DNA from: Promethearchaeota archaeon
GTDB lineage: Archaea; Asgardarchaeota; Lokiarchaeia; Sigynarchaeales; SOKP01
NCBI GenBank assembly: GCA_016839905.1
Contig: JAEOTJ010000214.1
Coordinates: 1-8,749 of the forward strand
Direction: 5' to 3'
DNA: 8,749 bases
The position numbers were made by a program, and so were the translations under genes. Shown here piece by piece: positions 6,677 to 8,749 of this stretch. The notes under the pieces were generated by a model. The model had not been told where the DNA came from. It saw only the letters and a list, made by a program, of their open reading frames with translations, and did not search any database. Position 1 is the stretch's first letter, and each line of letters opens with the position of its first letter.

Positions 6677-6811
6677 CACGAGCATGATACCTGGCCTCTT
6701 TGTGATCCTTTACAAGGTACTCGTGAAAAAAAAAGGTCTCTGGTGTTGTCGGCTAATCCTCGAGGGTAATACCCGTATAAAAAACTGAGCCGAATATGCC
6801 GGAATGCTCGT
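6677..6811 (+). ncRNA. Candidate IS110 bridge/seek RNA core
   Basis: This noncoding segment between the left element edge and the transposase folds by hand into a compact two-branch domain. An 8-bp stem closes it: ACGAGCAT (6678-6685) with ATGCTCGT (6804-6811). Branch one pairs CTTTGT (6698-6703) with ACAAGG (6712-6717), leaving the 8-nt loop GATCCTTT. Branch two pairs TCGGCT (6749-6754) with AGCCGA (6788-6793) around a 33-nt internal part that holds a small GGGT/ACCC hairpin (6764-6774). The loop of branch one is identical to 6664-6671 at the left edge, and its GATCC core is complementary to GGATC at the right edge (8730-8734). Characterised IS110 recombinases use a left-end RNA with two internal loops, one pairing with donor DNA and one with target DNA. 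This arrangement matches that plan, with branch one as the donor candidate. Transcription and function are inferred. Confidence 0.5.
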
Positions 6812-6820
6812 TTAAATATT

Positions 6821-6865
6821 GCTCATTAGAACGCACCTTATCGTGAGAGGCGTGAGGAGATGAGC
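6821..6865 (+). ncRNA. Second structured hairpin before the transposase
   Basis: GCTCAT (6821-6826) pairs with ATGAGC (6860-6865), and inside it ACGC (6831-6834) pairs with GCGT (6850-6853). The hairpin ends 39 nt before the transposase ATG. It holds a purine-rich GAGGAG (6854-6859) that resembles a ribosome-binding site but is too far from the ATG. It may be the 3' domain of the candidate guide RNA or a leader structure that limits transposase translation. Confidence 0.4.
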
Positions 6866-6904
6866 GTTAGATGATAGTATTATAATTAGTCAAGTGAAAA
6901 TAAA

Positions 6905-8632
6905 ATGAATGAAAAAAGAGAATGTGGAAAAGAGGTAACACCCTACCAATTCGTATTCGACACGGGCATGGTTAGCCCAAATATAGAACTGGTCGGGCGT
7001 GTCGATCTCAATAAATTGACTTCGACAATATTAAGTAAATTATTATCGTTAAAAAAGGTTCCCGGTCGTTCTAAGCTTACCAGAAAGGCAAATAAACTAG
7101 AGGCTTTAGAAGGGATGATAACGTTAATGGATCTTGAACAAATTGATGGGAAGGTTTCCAAGATTGCTACTAAATCACCGATTTATAAGATTCAAAAATC
7201 AAGTGTTAAATCCGGTGAAGGCGTCAGGTTAAACGAGTTGGTTGGGGGCGTTGATGTTCATAAGAAGGTGTTAGCTGTGGCAGTTGCAAGTCCCGATGGA
7301 ATTATAGCAGAACATGAGTTCTTAAATATTCACGATAGTATCAACGATCTTATCCAAGTATTGTTATATCATAAAGTTAGACATGTGGGCATGGAATCGA
7401 CGGCAGAATATTGGCAAAAATTGGCGTGGAAACTCTCTGAAGCGGGTTTTGAAGTACTTGTGGCAAATCCACAGCAAACTAAGTCGACTCAAGGGAAAAA
7501 AACGGATAGATTAGATGCGAAGAGAATCGCCATAGCGTTAAGAGATGGACGGCTAAAATCGTCTGTGGTCTGTGCGCCGGACCAGTATGTAAGGCGAAAA
7601 CTTAACCGCGATGCCATTAAAAAATCGCAACAAGGAGGAAATGCTATTAATCGGATGAAGATGATGTTTTCGATGTTTGATGCGGAAGAATGGATTGAAA
7701 AATTGCATGTCTCTATGAGGGGACGACGCATCTTGCTTCGATGTCTTGAATTGTACAATTTAGACCAAATTCTTGCAGTTTTAACGGATGAATACGCTAA
7801 TGGGAAAGGCAGAATCCTCAATACTGATCGGCTTATTTCGAAAGCCAAGGAATTATTTGCGTTTCTCACCCGCATGGATATAGATGCGGGAAATCGTATT
7901 CGTTTTACACAACATCTGGATGAATATGTGTCTTGTCGCAACATGGCTGATAGCTTATACCTTGAAATCATAAGGTATGCTGCGCAAGACATTCATTTTA
8001 AAAAAAATCTCCAGTTGTTAGTGACCATTCCAGGCATTGATGTGAGAACTGCTCTCTCTATCTTAGTTGAGATCGCAGATATTAATTGTTTTGAGCAATC
8101 CAAATCGTTGGTCAAATGGACGGGATTGGCTCCTCGCGTGAACCAATCAGGCTATAAAAAGCGTCAATCTGGGCATATTTATAAAGGGGGAAACAAGTGG
8201 CTGCGTAAGACTATTTGGTATGCAGCTAGCTTAGATTATGCCCATTTGAAAGAAGACGAGGAGGGGCATCCTGTGGGAGCGTTCATTCGAATATTGATCA
8301 AATCCGGCAAGAAACTCTATAAAGTTGCCGTTACTGCGGGCGCAAGAAAATTAACCACATATATTTTCCATATTCTCACTCAACAAATTCCATTCGAAGA
8401 AATGTTCGAGCTTCAACACTCGGAATGGCACGAAAAGAATAGAGAGCGAAAACTGTCTTCTCTTAAAAGGATGTTAAAGCGAAGTACCACGGTCGAAATT
8501 CTCCCGATACTTGTGGATGAGTTAAGCCAAAAGACCATCGAATTAAATCACACAGAAACACTTATAGCAAAAGAAATAAGTAGTCTGTTAGGTGTGGGGT
8601 CTGTTTCATCTATTGATCCTCCTTGGTCGTAA
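6905..8632 (+). CDS. IS110-family DEDD transposase (recombinase), unusually long
   Basis: The protein is a RuvC-like plus serine-type recombinase of the IS110 family. The RuvC-like DEDD residues are visible: Asp117 (GVDVHK), Glu164 (GMESTAEYW), Asp201 and Asp204 (KKTDRLDAKRIA). A long helical middle (~225-365) follows, then the C-terminal domain (Transposase_20 type) with IPGID at 375-379, KWTGLAP (404-410) and the likely catalytic Ser415 in NQSGYK, ending in KGGNKWLRK. At 575 residues it exceeds the usual ~300-450: about 110 residues precede the DEDD domain and ~80 follow the catalytic domain. The first in-frame start after a TAG at 6887 is ATG 6905, with a weak AAGTGA (6892-6897) ahead, and no good internal start lies near residue 110, so the extension appears real. 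The gene is intact. With the RNA candidate upstream it should form the ribonucleoprotein that recombines element ends with a target. Confidence 0.93.
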   Translation: MNEKRECGKEVTPYQFVFDTGMVSPNIELVGRVDLNKLTSTILSKLLSLKKVPGRSKLTRKANKLEALEGMITLMDLEQIDGKVSKIATKSPIYKIQKSSVKSGEGVRLNELVGGVDVHKKVLAVAVASPDGIIAEHEFLNIHDSINDLIQVLLYHKVRHVGMESTAEYWQKLAWKLSEAGFEVLVANPQQTKSTQGKKTDRLDAKRIAIALRDGRLKSSVVCAPDQYVRRKLNRDAIKKSQQGGNAINRMKMMFSMFDAEEWIEKLHVSMRGRRILLRCLELYNLDQILAVLTDEYANGKGRILNTDRLISKAKELFAFLTRMDIDAGNRIRFTQHLDEYVSCRNMADSLYLEIIRYAAQDIHFKKNLQLLVTIPGIDVRTALSILVEIADINCFEQSKSLVKWTGLAPRVNQSGYKKRQSGHIYKGGNKWLRKTIWYAASLDYAHLKEDEEGHPVGAFIRILIKSGKKLYKVAVTAGARKLTTYIFHILTQQIPFEEMFELQHSEWHEKNRERKLSSLKRMLKRSTTVEILPILVDELSQKTIELNHTETLIAKEISSLLGVGSVSSIDPPWS

Positions 8633-8749
8633 TAAATTATCTTTTAGTGGGTTATGAAATGAATAGGAGGTTATGGTTTATGTGATTATTAGGTTTTAAA
8701 ACAATGGATGTGAGATTTAAGTTAAAAACGGATCGAAAATAAAAAAAAT
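8633..8749 (+). other. Noncoding right end of the IS110 element
   Basis: After two consecutive TAA codons no further gene is seen. The segment holds GGTTATG twice (8650-8656, 8669-8675), the palindrome GTTTTAAAAC (8693-8702) and, close to the end, the right inverted repeat followed by A-rich sequence. It is too short and too weakly structured to hold a second guide RNA. Confidence 0.55.
8730..8740. repeat. Right inverted repeat of the IS110 element
   Basis: GGATCGAAAAT is the exact reverse complement of 6658-6668, 2.07 kb away on the other side of the transposase. The A-rich tail to 8749 mirrors the T tract at 6650-6656. The window stops here, so the true end of the element may lie a few bases further. 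Confidence 0.7.

Larger units (their letters stand above)
6650..8749 (+). mobile_element. IS110-family insertion sequence, right edge near or past the window end
   Basis: The element consists of a noncoding left end (~250 bases, structured), a DEDD transposase gene (6905-8632) and a ~117-base right end. An 11-bp perfect inverted repeat marks both sides (6658-6668 and 8730-8740), and beyond each copy T-rich (left) or A-rich (right) runs extend the symmetry. The element is visibly less AT-rich than the neighbouring DNA, which suggests acquisition. IS110 elements move through a circular intermediate by a guide-RNA-directed recombinase. The long noncoding part is upstream of the transposase, as in the IS110 rather than the IS1111 subgroup. 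Exact boundaries and the target core cannot be fixed because the right flank is outside the window. Confidence 0.75.

Noticed and set aside
6749..6793. Possible tRNA or riboswitch in the GC-richer leader
   Set aside because: No acceptor stem, T-loop or CCA-like arrangement fits, and no known riboswitch core is recognisable; the element context explains the structure better.
7489..7992. 167-codon minus-strand ORF inside the transposase gene
   Set aside because: It lies opposite the conserved catalytic part of the transposase; its Ser/Arg-rich composition is typical of an antisense shadow frame.
1..8749. CRISPR array
   Set aside because: No regularly spaced direct repeats of 23-37 bases are seen anywhere in the window.

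Overview
The window reads as an AT-rich archaeal genome fragment, most likely from an Asgard (Lokiarchaeia-type) archaeon. Supporting signs are GGTGA-type Shine-Dalgarno motifs, TATA-like boxes, several GTG/TTG starts, poly-T tracts after genes, and secreted proteins ending in an acidic linker, one hydrophobic helix and a basic tail. The lineage is an inference; no rRNA or tRNA is present to confirm it.

Layout, left to right. (1) 112-1398 (-): a secreted, membrane-anchored surface protein with two Ig-like/cadherin-like beta domains. (2) 1399-1756: AT-rich spacer with two hairpins. (3) 1757-2458 (-): two decayed gene ends side by side. One is the last ~110 codons of an acyl-CoA dehydrogenase-rubredoxin gene carrying an in-frame TAG; the other is the last ~99 codons of a membrane-anchored surface protein. 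(4) 2637-3541 (+): an MntA/HepT-type toxin-antitoxin pair. The HepT-like toxin is cut short by a TGA, while its normal-looking C-terminal helix remains in frame behind the stop. (5) 6255-3661 (-): a two-gene operon of a flavodiiron protein followed 21 nt later by an acyl-CoA dehydrogenase with a C-terminal rubredoxin domain. (6) 6381-6584 (+): a small charged protein, divergent from that operon. (7) ~6650 to the window end: an IS110-family element with a very long transposase, a structured noncoding left end and 11-bp inverted repeats at both edges.

Two systems stand out. First, rubredoxin is the usual electron donor of flavodiiron proteins. A dehydrogenase fused to rubredoxin and co-transcribed with a flavodiiron protein suggests a short chain from acyl-CoA through FAD, rubredoxin and FMN/diiron to O2 (or NO), without an obvious need for ETF. 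Second, the IS110 left end can fold into an RNA domain closed by an 8-bp stem. One hairpin in it shows, as its complete 8-nt loop, a sequence that also occurs at the element's left edge; its GATCC core is complementary to GGATC at the right edge. This is what an IS110 bridge/seek RNA donor guide would look like. The element is less AT-rich than its surroundings, and the window may stop at or near its right end.
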